Positions 36,184 through 45,043 of a DNA stretch of 52,086 nt are shown in pieces. How positions within the stretch are numbered: the first letter of the stretch is position 1; every line of letters begins with the position of its first letter. Source of the DNA: Pseudoprimorskyibacter sp. Lineage in GTDB: Bacteria > Pseudomonadota > Alphaproteobacteria > Rhodobacterales > Rhodobacteraceae. The position numbers were made by a program, and so were the translations under genes. The stretch spans positions 1 to 52,086 of the forward strand of contig JAQXDR010000220.1 in the NCBI GenBank assembly GCA_029251265.1. The letters are read 5' to 3'. Below the pieces are notes generated by a model that saw only the letters and a program-made list of their open reading frames with translations, made no database searches and was not told the origin of the DNA.

Positions 36184-37419
36184 ATGTCTCGTATTTTGCC
36201 GCTTGACCAAGGTCATCGCTTGCCGTTTTGGCGGCGACCCGAAGCCTTTTTGATTTTGACTGCAATTGCGATGCCGCTGTCTTTTATGACGTGGTCTGCG
36301 TTGTTAGACAATTGGACCATCGAGGCGATTGGATTTACCGGGGTCGAGATTGGCAATCTGCATATGATTCGCGAAATCCCAGGTTTTTTGGCGGTGGGTG
36401 TGATTGCTATAATTCTGTTCATGCGCGAACAGGTGCTTGGGGTGGTCGCTTTGTTTGGGCTCGGGGTCGCGACGGCGATGACGGCATGGTTTCCATCGTT
36501 CAGTGGGATACTTTGGGTCACACTACTAAGTTCAATCGGTTTTCATTATTATGAAACGGTAAATCAAAGCCTGCAGTTGCAGTGGCTGAAAAAGGAGAGC
36601 GCACCCCGTAAGCTTGGTATGTTGATTGCGGTTGGGTCTGCCGCGACCTTTGTTGCCTACATGCTGATTATGATGACGTGGAACCGCTTGGGTCTTGGGT
36701 ATAATACTGTGTTTATGGTGTCGGGTGGTCTGACTGCCATAATTGCACTGTATTGTTGGTTGGCATTTCCCCAGTTTGAAGCACCCAATCCACAGCGTAA
36801 GCAACTGATCCTCAGACAGCGGTATTGGCTGTATTATGCACTGCAGTTCATGTCAGGTGCACGGCGCCAGATTTTTGTGGTGTTTGCTGGCTTTATGATG
36901 GTTGAACACTTTGGCTACCAGCCGGATGAAAAGGTTGCGCTTATGCTGGCGACGTTGATGGCCAATATCCTGTTTGCCCCTATGGTTGGACGCGCTGTTG
37001 GTGTCTTTGGCGAACGAAATGCTCTGGTGGTCGAATACGCAGGACTGACATTGGTGTTTTTGGCCTATGGCGGCATCTATTGGTTTGGCTGGGGTGTGGC
37101 TTTGGCTGCGGCGCTTTATATTGTCGATCATCTGTTGTTCGCTCTGGCATTGTCGCTCAAGACTTATTTTCAAAAGATCGCTGATCCGGGTGACATCGCC
37201 CCGACAGCAGCGGTTGCATTTACGATCAACCATATTGCGGCTGTGGGCTTGCCTTTGCCACTTGGGTATCTTTGGGTGCAGTCGCCGGGTGCGGTTTTTG
37301 GGCTAGCGGCGGCAATGGCTGTGGTGTCACTTTTGCTGTCATTATTGATTCCGCGTCGGCCTGAGCCGGGCAATGAGACAATCTTTGCTGCATTTCGCCG
37401 TCAGGTGTTAGCAGACTGA
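36184..37419 (+). CDS. MFS-type transporter
   Basis: A 411-residue protein rich in hydrophobic helices, about 12 by eye, with a short basic loop after the sixth (QFEAPNPQRKQLILRQRYW). That architecture is of the major facilitator superfamily. No specific substrate motif was recognised. It lies between the exporter pair and prmA, with 84 bp to the exporter, and may be independently transcribed. Confidence 0.85.
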   Translation: MSRILPLDQGHRLPFWRRPEAFLILTAIAMPLSFMTWSALLDNWTIEAIGFTGVEIGNLHMIREIPGFLAVGVIAIILFMREQVLGVVALFGLGVATAMTAWFPSFSGILWVTLLSSIGFHYYETVNQSLQLQWLKKESAPRKLGMLIAVGSAATFVAYMLIMMTWNRLGLGYNTVFMVSGGLTAIIALYCWLAFPQFEAPNPQRKQLILRQRYWLYYALQFMSGARRQIFVVFAGFMMVEHFGYQPDEKVALMLATLMANILFAPMVGRAVGVFGERNALVVEYAGLTLVFLAYGGIYWFGWGVALAAALYIVDHLLFALALSLKTYFQKIADPGDIAPTAAVAFTINHIAAVGLPLPLGYLWVQSPGAVFGLAAAMAVVSLLLSLLIPRRPEPGNETIFAAFRRQVLAD

Positions 37420-37488
37420 CGGGGGTTGACCTTATCCCTTGGCCGGGCGTACTGCCACCGTCTGTGCACGCCGAACGGAGACATGCCA

Positions 37489-38358
37489 ATGCCCACCTTT
37501 ACCGCGTTTACCACTCTTGATGGTAAACCTCAGGCAGACGCACTTGCCGATGCCCTTGAGGATCTGGATCCCGTTCCTACTGGCGTCGGTGTTTTTGAAA
37601 TTGAGGACGATAGTGGCCTTTGGGAAGTTGGGGGGTATTTTACCGAACAGCCGGACGACATCGGTCTTGCCTTGCTTGCCGCAGTCTATAGCTGCAAGCC
37701 GTTTGTGATCAGTGACGTCCCGGATGAAGACTGGGTCGACAAGGTGCGCCGGGAATTAACGCCTGTGCATGCAGGACGGTTTTTTGTCTATGGCAGCCAT
37801 GATGCGGACAAAATTCCTGATGACGCAGAGCCCTTGTTGATCGAGGCCGCAATGGCCTTTGGGACTGGGCATCATGGAACCACGGTTGGCTGCCTGCGCG
37901 CCCTTGACCGACTGTCTGCGCAAGGTGTTGTTGGCAAAAACGTCGCTGATGTCGGATGTGGAACAGCGGTTTTGGCAATGGCGGCGGCCCGCATCTGGCC
38001 AAATCCGGTGGTGGCGTCTGATATTGATCCTGTGGCTGTTGATGTCGCCAAAGCCAACGTTCGTGCAAATGATCTGAGTGGTCGTGTTCAGTGTCTGGAA
38101 TCTGTAGGGTTTGAGCATCCCGCAGTCCAGCAGCGCGCACCTTATGATCTTGTTTTTGCAAATATTTTAAAGCAACCTTTGATCGATCTGGCACCGGACA
38201 TGGCACGGTTTATTGCGCGCGGTGGCCGGGCGGTGCTTTCTGGATTGTTGATCCGACAAGCCGACGACGTGATAGCCGCATATAGAGATGCTGGCATGCC
38301 GCTGGAGCAGCGCGAAGATGTGGGCGAATGGGTCACGCTGGTTGTTAAGCGGTCCTAG
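37489..38358 (+). CDS. prmA: Ribosomal protein L11 methyltransferase
   Basis: A 289-residue SAM-dependent methyltransferase. The SAM-binding motif VADVGCGTAVLAMAAARI lies near residue 155, preceded by the PrmA hallmark AMAFGTGHHGTT and followed by NILKQPLIDLAP in the position of the family's N-I/L-A/L-xx-PL segment. It methylates L11 in the cytoplasm. The start at 37489 is 8 nt after GGAG; the ATG at 37483 is too close to it. Confidence 0.93.
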   Translation: MPTFTAFTTLDGKPQADALADALEDLDPVPTGVGVFEIEDDSGLWEVGGYFTEQPDDIGLALLAAVYSCKPFVISDVPDEDWVDKVRRELTPVHAGRFFVYGSHDADKIPDDAEPLLIEAAMAFGTGHHGTTVGCLRALDRLSAQGVVGKNVADVGCGTAVLAMAAARIWPNPVVASDIDPVAVDVAKANVRANDLSGRVQCLESVGFEHPAVQQRAPYDLVFANILKQPLIDLAPDMARFIARGGRAVLSGLLIRQADDVIAAYRDAGMPLEQREDVGEWVTLVVKRS

Positions 38359-38374
38359 GTCTTTCGAGCCTTCT

Positions 38375-38387
38375 TGGAATAATTCCA
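38375..38387. other. Short palindrome downstream of prmA
   Basis: TGGAAT-A-ATTCCA is a perfect 6-bp inverted repeat in the prmA/DUF1127 convergent gap. There is no T tract. It may be part of a transcription end or a protein site. Confidence 0.3.
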
Positions 38388-38476
38388 GCATCGTGCGAAT
38401 GCAGGAATGGTCACCCGTTTTACGGGATCAGTGACGCTTGGGATGGGCAAACAAAGTTCGGCTGCCACGTTATTTG

Positions 38477-38510
38477 CCAAATAAAATGCGCGTCAAAGTA
38501 TGACGCGCAT
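38477..38510 (-). terminator. Rho-independent terminator of the DUF1127 gene
   Basis: Read on the minus strand, a perfect 10-bp stem (arms ATGCGCGTCA, 38486-38495 and TGACGCGCAT, 38501-38510) with a 5-nt loop is followed by TTTTATTT. This is a textbook intrinsic terminator, placed 55 bp beyond the DUF1127 stop codon. Confidence 0.88.
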
Positions 38511-38564
38511 CCTGCAGCTTTCTACCTCGATGGAAGGATGCCTTTGCATCAATCCCAAGGCTGG

Positions 38565-38771
38565 TCAGAAACCAGTCAAGCGGTCCACGTCAGCGCGTGT
38601 CAGACCGATATCGTCAAGTTCGCGCTGGCTCAGACCGCTTAGCGCTTTGCGTGTGGCCCGTGCGTCGTTCCAGGCGGTCAAACCTGCCATAATTGAGGTG
38701 AACAATGTGCCGATACGGCCGATCGTGCCAGTTGAAACAAGCGAAGCTTGTGGGGTGTCGTATGCAGCCAT
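38565..38771 (-). CDS. DUF1127 (YjiS-like) small protein
   Basis: A 68-residue protein with the DUF1127 C-terminal core RKALSGLSQRELDDIGLTRADV. Known family members in Rhodobacterales are small, Arg-rich proteins, some induced by stress and linked to RNA turnover; this is family knowledge, not visible here. The start at 38771 is preceded by AAAGGA; in-frame codons further upstream are not supported. The gene has its own terminator and a palindromic leader, so it is a single-gene unit. Confidence 0.88.
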   Translation of the reverse strand: MAAYDTPQASLVSTGTIGRIGTLFTSIMAGLTAWNDARATRKALSGLSQRELDDIGLTRADVDRLTGF

Positions 38772-39083
38772 GTCTAGAATCCTTTGATGCGTGAGGTTGC
38801 GCTTTGTGATGCGGCAGGTAGGCTTGTTTTTTTGTACTGACAAGCGGCAATTCTTGCATGGGTCCCATGCAAGAATTGCATGTCAGAAATCATTAACAAA
38901 TTATTGAAATATATATGAATTTTAGTGATGTGAGATGTCGTTTTTAGACAGATTTTGTGACGGTTTTTGACATTTAGGTCGCTTTGTTCACGGCGATGTC
39001 GGAAACGCCCATCTGCCGTTATGGCTTTCCTAATGTTCGCGTTTCGTGCTAGCGATAAGAAAAGTCTAGAAAAGGCGGGGAAA
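38772..39083. other. Divergent intergenic region between the DUF1127 gene and ruvC
   Basis: This 312-bp gap contains a long perfect palindrome (38847-38879) and an unusually A/T-rich block (38887-38940) that probably holds the minus-strand promoter. TTGACA near 38965-38972 could belong to a ruvC promoter. No coding sequence is apparent. Confidence 0.5.
38837..38886 (-). promoter_or_regulatory. Long leader hairpin or operator palindrome
   Basis: Arms of 16 bp (GCAATTCTTGCATGGG, 38847-38862, and its exact complement, 38864-38879) flank one T. An outer pair CTGACA (38837-38842) and TGTCAG (38881-38886) extends the stem with a small bulge. It lies 66 to 115 bp upstream of the DUF1127 start codon. 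No T tract follows on either strand, so it is not an ordinary terminator. Confidence 0.75.
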
Positions 39084-39572
39084 ATGCGCGTGCTGGGAAT
39101 TGATCCAGGGTTACGAAACCTCGGTTGGGGCGTGGTTGATGCGCATGGCAATAAATTACGCCATATTGCAAACGGGGTGATTCATTCACAGGGGGCTGAT
39201 CTGGCCTTTCGATTGATGTCGCTACACACGCAATTGACCGAGGTTTTTCATCGCTACTCGCCTGAAACTGCCGCGGTTGAACAGACATTCGTGAACAAAG
39301 ACGCCGTGGCCACGCTCAAGCTGGGGCAGGCGCGCGCCATCGCCTTGTTGGTGCCTGCCCAGTTCGGGCTTGAAATTGGTGAATATGCCCCGAACGCGGT
39401 CAAGAAAACTGTTGTTGGTGTGGGCCATGCTGACAAAACACAAGTCCAGCACATGGTGCGCATGCAATTGCCAGGGGCAGAGTTCCGAAGCGCGGACGCT
39501 GCCGATGCTCTTGCTATCGCATTGTGCCATGCATGGAATATCCGCAGTTCAAGTCTGAGGATTCGCGCATGA
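39084..39572 (+). CDS. ruvC: Crossover junction endodeoxyribonuclease RuvC
   Basis: A 162-residue Holliday-junction resolvase. The catalytic acidic residues are recognisable in [23 protein letters not shown] and the C-terminal [13 protein letters not shown]. The start at 39084 is preceded by AAGGCGGGG. It overlaps ruvA by 4 bp; RuvC cuts junctions migrated by RuvAB. Confidence 0.97.
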   Translation: MRVLGIDPGLRNLGWGVVDAHGNKLRHIANGVIHSQGADLAFRLMSLHTQLTEVFHRYSPETAAVEQTFVNKDAVATLKLGQARAIALLVPAQFGLEIGEYAPNAVKKTVVGVGHADKTQVQHMVRMQLPGAEFRSADAADALAIALCHAWNIRSSSLRIRA

Positions 39573-40234
39573 TTGGCAAGATATCTGGCAGAATTGACTA
39601 TAAAGCCAGCGATCACCTTTTGGTTGATGTTCGGGGTGTGGGATATGTCGTTTACTGCAACGACAGGGTTCTGGCGGCTTTGCCTGGGCCAGGCGAGGCG
39701 GTGTCACTGTTTACAGATCTTTTGGTACGCGAAGATTTGTTGCAACTGTTCGGATTTTCAACGCTGGCAGAAAAAGAATGGCACCGTCTTTTGACAAGCG
39801 TTCAAGGTATCGGTGCAAAGGCGTCACTGGCGATCCTCGGGGCGCTTGGCCCTGAAGGTGTGGCGCGGGCTGTGGCTTTGGGGGATTGGAACGCAATCAA
39901 GGCTGCCAAAGGTGTTGGTCCGAAAACGGCTCAGCGTGTGGTCAACGAGCTGAAAGACAAGGCTCATTCCGTGATGGCCATGGTTCCCGTCACGGCCAAT
40001 TCAGCCGTCGTTATCGACAGCGGCGATGTGCCTACTGCGGTGCCACCTGCGACGCCCTCTCCCGTGGCGTCAACTGCGGCCGCCCAATCCGAGGCCCTGT
40101 CCGCATTGTCAAATCTGGGGTATGGTCCCGGCGACGCAGCGGCCGCTGTGGCCGAGGCGCAGGCACAGGATGGCATGGACAAAACGGCCGATTTGATCCG
40201 AGCAGCTTTGCGTCTTTTGGCGCCAAAAGGATAA
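39569..40234 (+). CDS. ruvA: Holliday junction DNA helicase subunit RuvA
   Basis: A 221-residue junction-binding protein. It opens [11 protein letters not shown] (OB domain), has two helix-hairpin-helix motifs ([33 protein letters not shown]) and a C-terminal domain ([16 protein letters not shown]) that contacts RuvB, joined by an Ala/Pro/Thr-rich linker. Translationally coupled to ruvC. Confidence 0.97.
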   Translation: MIGKISGRIDYKASDHLLVDVRGVGYVVYCNDRVLAALPGPGEAVSLFTDLLVREDLLQLFGFSTLAEKEWHRLLTSVQGIGAKASLAILGALGPEGVARAVALGDWNAIKAAKGVGPKTAQRVVNELKDKAHSVMAMVPVTANSAVVIDSGDVPTAVPPATPSPVASTAAAQSEALSALSNLGYGPGDAAAAVAEAQAQDGMDKTADLIRAALRLLAPKG

Positions 40235-40237
40235 CGT

Positions 40238-41266
40238 ATGTCCGACCCTGATCCCGTACTGCGTCCAGCCCCGTTGCCCGAAGATCATGATCGCGCATTG
40301 CGTCCGCAGATGTTGCAGGATTTTGTCGGCCAAGCTGAGGCACGTGCAAATTTGCGCGTGTTCATCCAATCCGCCCGACAACGGGGTGAAGCGATGGATC
40401 ACACCTTGTTCCATGGTCCACCGGGCTTGGGCAAAACAACCCTCGCGCAGATCATGGCGCGTGAATTGGGCGTCGGATTCAGAATGACCTCGGGCCCAGT
40501 TCTAGCCAAAGCTGGAGATCTTGCGGCAATTTTGACCAATCTGGAAGCACAGGATGTCTTGTTTATTGACGAAATCCACCGGTTAAATCCGGTCGTCGAA
40601 GAAGTTTTGTATCCCGCGCTCGAGGATTTTGAACTGGATCTTGTGATTGGTGAGGGCCCTGCCGCGCGGACGGTGCGGATAGAATTGCAGCCCTTCACAT
40701 TGGTTGGTGCGACGACGCGGCTAGGCCTGCTAACAACACCACTTCGGGATCGTTTTGGCATACCCACGCGGCTTCAATTTTATACTATTGATGAATTACA
40801 CACAATCGTTTCGAGCAACGCGGTCAAATTGGGGGTTCAGGCAGAGTCGAACGGCGCGCACGAGATTGCACGGCGCGCACGCGGCACTCCTCGGATTGCG
40901 GGTCGCTTGTTACGGCGGGTCGTCGATTTCGCGATCGTCGAAGGGGACGGAATTATCACCCAAGCACTTGCTGATAGCGCACTCACACGCCTCGGCGTTG
41001 ATGGATTGGGATTGGATAGCGCGGACAGGCGATATTTGCAGCTATTGGCCGAAAACTATGGTGGTGGACCGGTTGGGATTGAAACCATAGCAGCAGCGTT
41101 GTCAGAAAGTCGCGATGCGCTAGAAGAGGTGATTGAACCTTATCTGCTGCAACAGGGGCTTTTGCAGCGGACGCCACGCGGCCGTATGTTGGCACATAAA
41201 GGTTGGCGGCATTTGGGATTGGATGTGCCGGCGGCCGGTCCGGATCAGCCACAGCTGTTTGACTAA
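40238..41266 (+). CDS. ruvB: Holliday junction branch-migration ATPase RuvB
   Basis: A 342-residue AAA+ motor. Walker A is GPPGLGKTT, Walker [10 protein letters not shown], sensor 1 LVGATTRLG, and the winged-helix C-terminus includes [13 protein letters not shown]. It begins 3 bp after ruvA and drives branch migration with RuvA. Confidence 0.98.
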   Translation: MSDPDPVLRPAPLPEDHDRALRPQMLQDFVGQAEARANLRVFIQSARQRGEAMDHTLFHGPPGLGKTTLAQIMARELGVGFRMTSGPVLAKAGDLAAILTNLEAQDVLFIDEIHRLNPVVEEVLYPALEDFELDLVIGEGPAARTVRIELQPFTLVGATTRLGLLTTPLRDRFGIPTRLQFYTIDELHTIVSSNAVKLGVQAESNGAHEIARRARGTPRIAGRLLRRVVDFAIVEGDGIITQALADSALTRLGVDGLGLDSADRRYLQLLAENYGGGPVGIETIAAALSESRDALEEVIEPYLLQQGLLQRTPRGRMLAHKGWRHLGLDVPAAGPDQPQLFD

Positions 41267-41312
41267 GATCCAGACCCTTGAACCCGGCCCCGAGTAATGC
41301 AAAACCATCATT

Positions 41313-41942
41313 ATGACGACTGACGTTTCACATTATTTCACCCGCAGCACAGGCGATTATTTCTTCGCCCGTTGGGGCCGTCCGATTGTTCCAGTGGTGT
41401 TCGGGGTTCAGGACGAAACGCTGTCGATCGTAAAAGGCGCATTCGAAGCACTTTGTGCGCTGGCAGGACACCAGATGGCCGAAACGGACCCGGAACTTGG
41501 CGTCAACTGCATGGTTTTTTTCTTTCAGGAATGGACGGAATTGCGGGATGTGCCGGATCTGGATCGTTTGATCGAAGGATTGTTGCCTTTGGTTTCCCGG
41601 CTTGAGGCAGCAGATGCGAATCAATACAGGGTCTTCCGCTTTGATCCCGATGGTGGAATCAGAGCCTGCTTTGTGTTTTTGCGGATGGATGCCGCATTGG
41701 CGGCGATCCCTGCGGAAACCCTCGCACTAGGTCAAATCACGCAATCCATGTTGGTGTGGTCCGATACGGCATTTAACAACACATCACCATTGGGTCAGGC
41801 AGGAGACGGTCCAGTTATCCTGCGTCCGGATATAGCGGCCCTGATCCGGGCTGCTTATGATCCTGTGACGCCCGTCGCCTCGCAGGACCCCAGCCATGCA
41901 CTGCGGCTTATGGCGCGGATCAGCGTTTCCAAACAATTATGA
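41313..41942 (+). CDS. Conserved-looking protein of unknown function between ruvB and ybgC
   Basis: I do not recognise this 209-residue protein. It has no signal peptide and no transmembrane segment. A mixed aromatic-rich start (YFTRSTGDYFFARWGRPIVP) is followed by alternating helix and strand. Two segments stand out: NCMVFFFQEWTEL and YRVFRFDPDGGIRACFVFLRM. The coding character is good, and it stays in line with the ruv and tol genes. The ribosome binding site is weak. Confidence 0.75.
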   Translation: MTTDVSHYFTRSTGDYFFARWGRPIVPVVFGVQDETLSIVKGAFEALCALAGHQMAETDPELGVNCMVFFFQEWTELRDVPDLDRLIEGLLPLVSRLEAADANQYRVFRFDPDGGIRACFVFLRMDAALAAIPAETLALGQITQSMLVWSDTAFNNTSPLGQAGDGPVILRPDIAALIRAAYDPVTPVASQDPSHALRLMARISVSKQL

Positions 41943-42061
41943 TGTGCCGGTGTGACCCTTCGCGACTGTATCAGTGTGTTGTCTTTGCCCTCGTGTGATG
42001 GCCTTGTTTGTGGCATGTTTGAGCAGTTGACCCAACCCTTTCAGTATTCAAGGGCCATTGT

Positions 42062-42445
42062 ATGAGCCATTCCCTTCCGGTTCGTGTTTATTATGAAGAC
42101 ACCGATATGGGTGGCATCGTGTATTATGCCAATTACCTGAAGTATATTGAACGTGGTCGCAGCGTCTGGGTGCAAGATATCGGTGTGGATCAGATGGCTT
42201 TGCGGGACGCGGGATATGTCTTTGCGGTGCGCCGGGTAGAGGCTGATTATAAAGCACCTGCACGGCTTGACGATTTGCTGACCGTGGAGACGTCGGTTCA
42301 TTCAGTGTCGGGTGCGCGGCTGGTTATGGATCAAAAGGTTCTGCGCGGTGACACCGTTTTGTTTTCGGCTATCGTCACAGTGGTTTGTTTGACCGTGACT
42401 GGGGCACCCGCGAGGTTGCCGGAACAGGTGCGGCGGCTTGGCTAG
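42062..42445 (+). CDS. ybgC: Tol-Pal-associated acyl-CoA thioesterase YbgC
   Basis: A 127-residue hotdog thioesterase. The active-site motif YYEDTDMGGIVYYANYLKYIERGR, with its catalytic Asp, is at the N-terminus. A binding site AAGGG precedes the ATG. YbgC heads the tol-pal operon in many proteobacteria and is thought to act on acyl-CoA or acyl-ACP linked to phospholipid synthesis. Confidence 0.94.
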   Translation: MSHSLPVRVYYEDTDMGGIVYYANYLKYIERGRSVWVQDIGVDQMALRDAGYVFAVRRVEADYKAPARLDDLLTVETSVHSVSGARLVMDQKVLRGDTVLFSAIVTVVCLTVTGAPARLPEQVRRLG

Positions 42446-42578
42446 GGGGCAGATCGGCTGACCCTTGCCCAAACTTACGCCCGAAGATGCCAAGCTTATT
42501 GGTCTTTATGTCTAATTGCAGTAACGTGTGTTCAAAGGGTCTTAAGAACCCTGTTCATTGAGTAGTCGGAGCAAAGCC

Positions 42579-43235
42579 GTGTCCCTATGGGAATTATTTG
42601 CGCAGTCATCGTTAACCGTACAGTCAGTGATGGTCCTGCTGATGGTGTCGTCATTCTGGGCGTGGTCCATCATCGTCCAAAAGCTGATTGTTTTTCGCCG
42701 AGCTCGAGCCGAGGCCGCGCGTTTTGAGACGCGTTTCTGGTCAGGAGCGTCACTGGATGATCTTTATGACGAGATAGGCGAGCGTCCTGCGGGTCGGGCC
42801 CAAAGTGTCTTTGCCGCTGGAATGACGGAATGGCGCCGCAGTCACACCAAAGACGGGGGTCTGATCGCGGGTGTTCAAAGCCGGGTAGACCGCAGCATGG
42901 ATATCGCCATCACGAAAGAGGCAGATAGCCTGCAGTCCGGTCTGCAGGTTTTGGCAACAATTGGATCTGTTGCCCCATTTGTGGGATTATTCGGTACGGT
43001 TTGGGGCATTATGGATGCGTTTGTGCAGATCGCGCAGCAACAAAATACCTCTTTGGCGGTGGTTGCACCGGGAATTGCCGAGGCGCTTCTTGCGACGGGG
43101 CTTGGCCTTCTTGCTGCCATACCGGCGGTGATTTTCTACAATAAGCTTAGCGCAGATTCGGATCGTGTTATTGCAGGATATGAAGCGTTGGCGGATGAAT
43201 TCTCGACGATTTTGAGCCGACAGGTTGGGACCTGA
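42579..43235 (+). CDS. tolQ: Tol-Pal system proton-channel protein TolQ
   Basis: A 218-residue MotA/TolQ/ExbB-family membrane protein with three transmembrane segments (about 14-35, 120-145, 163-185) and the family core SVAPFVGLFGTVWGIMDAF. I chose GTG at 42579 because GGAG lies 8 nt upstream; a TTG at 42558 is the other in-frame choice. With TolR it forms the channel that energises TolA for outer-membrane constriction. Confidence 0.95.
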   Translation: MSLWELFAQSSLTVQSVMVLLMVSSFWAWSIIVQKLIVFRRARAEAARFETRFWSGASLDDLYDEIGERPAGRAQSVFAAGMTEWRRSHTKDGGLIAGVQSRVDRSMDIAITKEADSLQSGLQVLATIGSVAPFVGLFGTVWGIMDAFVQIAQQQNTSLAVVAPGIAEALLATGLGLLAAIPAVIFYNKLSADSDRVIAGYEALADEFSTILSRQVGT

Positions 43236-43237
43236 AT

Positions 43238-43714
43238 ATGGTGGCGGGAGGTATGCAACATGACATGGCAAGACGGAACCAAAGGCGCACCCGTCGGGGC
43301 CGCACGCGTCCAATGGCCGAGATCAACGTAACTCCATTTGTAGATGTTTTATTGGTTCTTTTGATAATTTTCATGGTGGCTGCGCCATTGATGACCGTCG
43401 GGGTGCCTGTAGATTTGCCGAAGACAGCCGCCACGGCTTTGCCTTCCCAAACCGAAGAGCCCCTGACAATCACCCTTACAGCAGATGGTCAGGTCATGAT
43501 TCAGAAAACGATCGTTGAACGGGAAGATTTGGTAAAGCGTTTGCGTGCAATTGCCGAAGAACGCAGCGATGACCGCGTTTACCTGCGCTCTGATGGGGCT
43601 GTGGCCTATGAGGTCGTAGCGCAGGTTATGGGGGCTTTGAATGCAGGCGGGTTCACATCTATTGGGCTTGTTACAGATATCGGTGGACCGTCTTTTGACG
43701 GGGCGGATCGCTAG
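43238..43714 (+). CDS. tolR: Tol-Pal system protein TolR
   Basis: A 158-residue ExbD/TolR-family protein: a short cytoplasmic basic N-terminus, one transmembrane helix with the channel Asp (INVTPFVDVLLVLLIIFMV) and a periplasmic domain. It begins 2 bp after tolQ. The start is ambiguous among 43238, 43253 and 43265; 43238 gives an ordinary spacing. Confidence 0.94.
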   Translation: MVAGGMQHDMARRNQRRTRRGRTRPMAEINVTPFVDVLLVLLIIFMVAAPLMTVGVPVDLPKTAATALPSQTEEPLTITLTADGQVMIQKTIVEREDLVKRLRAIAEERSDDRVYLRSDGAVAYEVVAQVMGALNAGGFTSIGLVTDIGGPSFDGADR

Positions 43715-43723
43715 GGCTTTGAG

Positions 43724-44968
43724 GTGCATGTTGGACACTATATCTCAGGGGTCGTCCACGCGGGGTTTGTGGGGTGGATGCTGCTGGGCCCGGTTCTTAG
43801 CGAACGGCCCGAGGATTTGATAATTACGGCTGTTGATGTTGTCACACCTGCTGAATTCGAAGCCCTATCCGGCACTGAGACGCCCGAGACCAAAACTTTG
43901 ATAACAAAGGTCAGTCCCGTGCCACCGCAACAGTTTGATGCGCCAAGCCCGCCTGATACTGCTCTAACTGATCCTGTTCCGCCTCGCGTCTCCAATCAGC
44001 CTAGGCTCACTGCGCGGTCAGAGAGTTCTGTGGTGCGAGCTGATCTGTCAAAACCGCAACCAAGTGATCGTGACCCCCTGCCGATCATTCCTGATCTTGT
44101 TGCCCCCGAGCCAACGGTTGTCGCACAACTTCCCGACAGCATTGCCCCGGTACCGGAGACAGGCGAAGGCACACCGGAGTTTAACCCGATTTCAGTGCCA
44201 CGCGCGGCGCCACGGGTCGCACCTCAGGCGGCACCGGAGCCTGTGCTTGACGTTGCGATTGCGCCTGTGGAACAGGCCGCGCCAGCGCGGGATGCACAAA
44301 CTACAGTACCTTTGAAAGATGAAGAGCCAACCCAGACTGCCGAGGCGACCACGCGTGTCACGCCGGATGCACAGGTCAACGCCAGCGGCGCGGTGGGCGC
44401 GTCATTGCGTCCGCGTGCTCGACGCGCCAGTCAGGTTGCAGACACTCCGGCGGTCGTGTCTCTTGAAACTGTTTCTGATGCGCCAACAGTGCCCGAAGTT
44501 TCAGAAATAGCACCAACCGATTCTGGTTTAGATGTTGCAGGCATCCAAGATCCCCAAGACGACATCGTTGCTGACGATGCCGTCAGCGCGGCTTTGCTTG
44601 AGGTGCTGGCAGATATCGGAACACAGATTCAGGCGTCGGGCCCGCCCATGACCGTATCCGAGACCGAGGCCCTGCGTCGTGCTATCCAGAACTGTTGGGT
44701 CGTAGACCCGGGATCAGGTGCCAGTCTTGTTACAGTGACCATCGCTTTTTCCCTGACGCAAGACGGGACGCTGCGCGGATCAAGCCTGCGGCTTGTTGGT
44801 AATAGCGATGGATCCAAGGCGTCGATTGATGCGGCGTTTCAAACGGCAAGCCGGGCTGTGCGCAGATGCGAAACCGAGCTTGGCGGATATGATTTGCCGC
44901 CCGAGAAATATGCGTATTGGAAAGACATCGAGATCACGTTTGATCCACAACAGATGAGGTTGCGATGA
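43724..44968 (+). CDS. tolA: TolA-like cell-envelope linking protein
   Basis: A 414-residue bitopic protein. One N-terminal transmembrane helix (GVVHAGFVGWMLLGPVL) is followed by a long, Pro/Ala/Glu/Thr-rich periplasmic stretch and a C-terminal TonB/TolA-like domain (about 295-414, LRRAIQNCWVVDPGSG). The linker is Pro/Ala-rich rather than the long lysine-rich helix of E. coli TolA. It bridges TolQR and Pal/TolB. Confidence 0.9.
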   Translation: MHVGHYISGVVHAGFVGWMLLGPVLSERPEDLIITAVDVVTPAEFEALSGTETPETKTLITKVSPVPPQQFDAPSPPDTALTDPVPPRVSNQPRLTARSESSVVRADLSKPQPSDRDPLPIIPDLVAPEPTVVAQLPDSIAPVPETGEGTPEFNPISVPRAAPRVAPQAAPEPVLDVAIAPVEQAAPARDAQTTVPLKDEEPTQTAEATTRVTPDAQVNASGAVGASLRPRARRASQVADTPAVVSLETVSDAPTVPEVSEIAPTDSGLDVAGIQDPQDDIVADDAVSAALLEVLADIGTQIQASGPPMTVSETEALRRAIQNCWVVDPGSGASLVTVTIAFSLTQDGTLRGSSLRLVGNSDGSKASIDAAFQTASRAVRRCETELGGYDLPPEKYAYWKDIEITFDPQQMRLR

Positions 44969-45043
44969 TATATTGTTTTGATGATGTATATTGCGATCGG
45001 GAAACTGACGTCCGGGCAATTTTTGTTATACGATAGGGTACTG

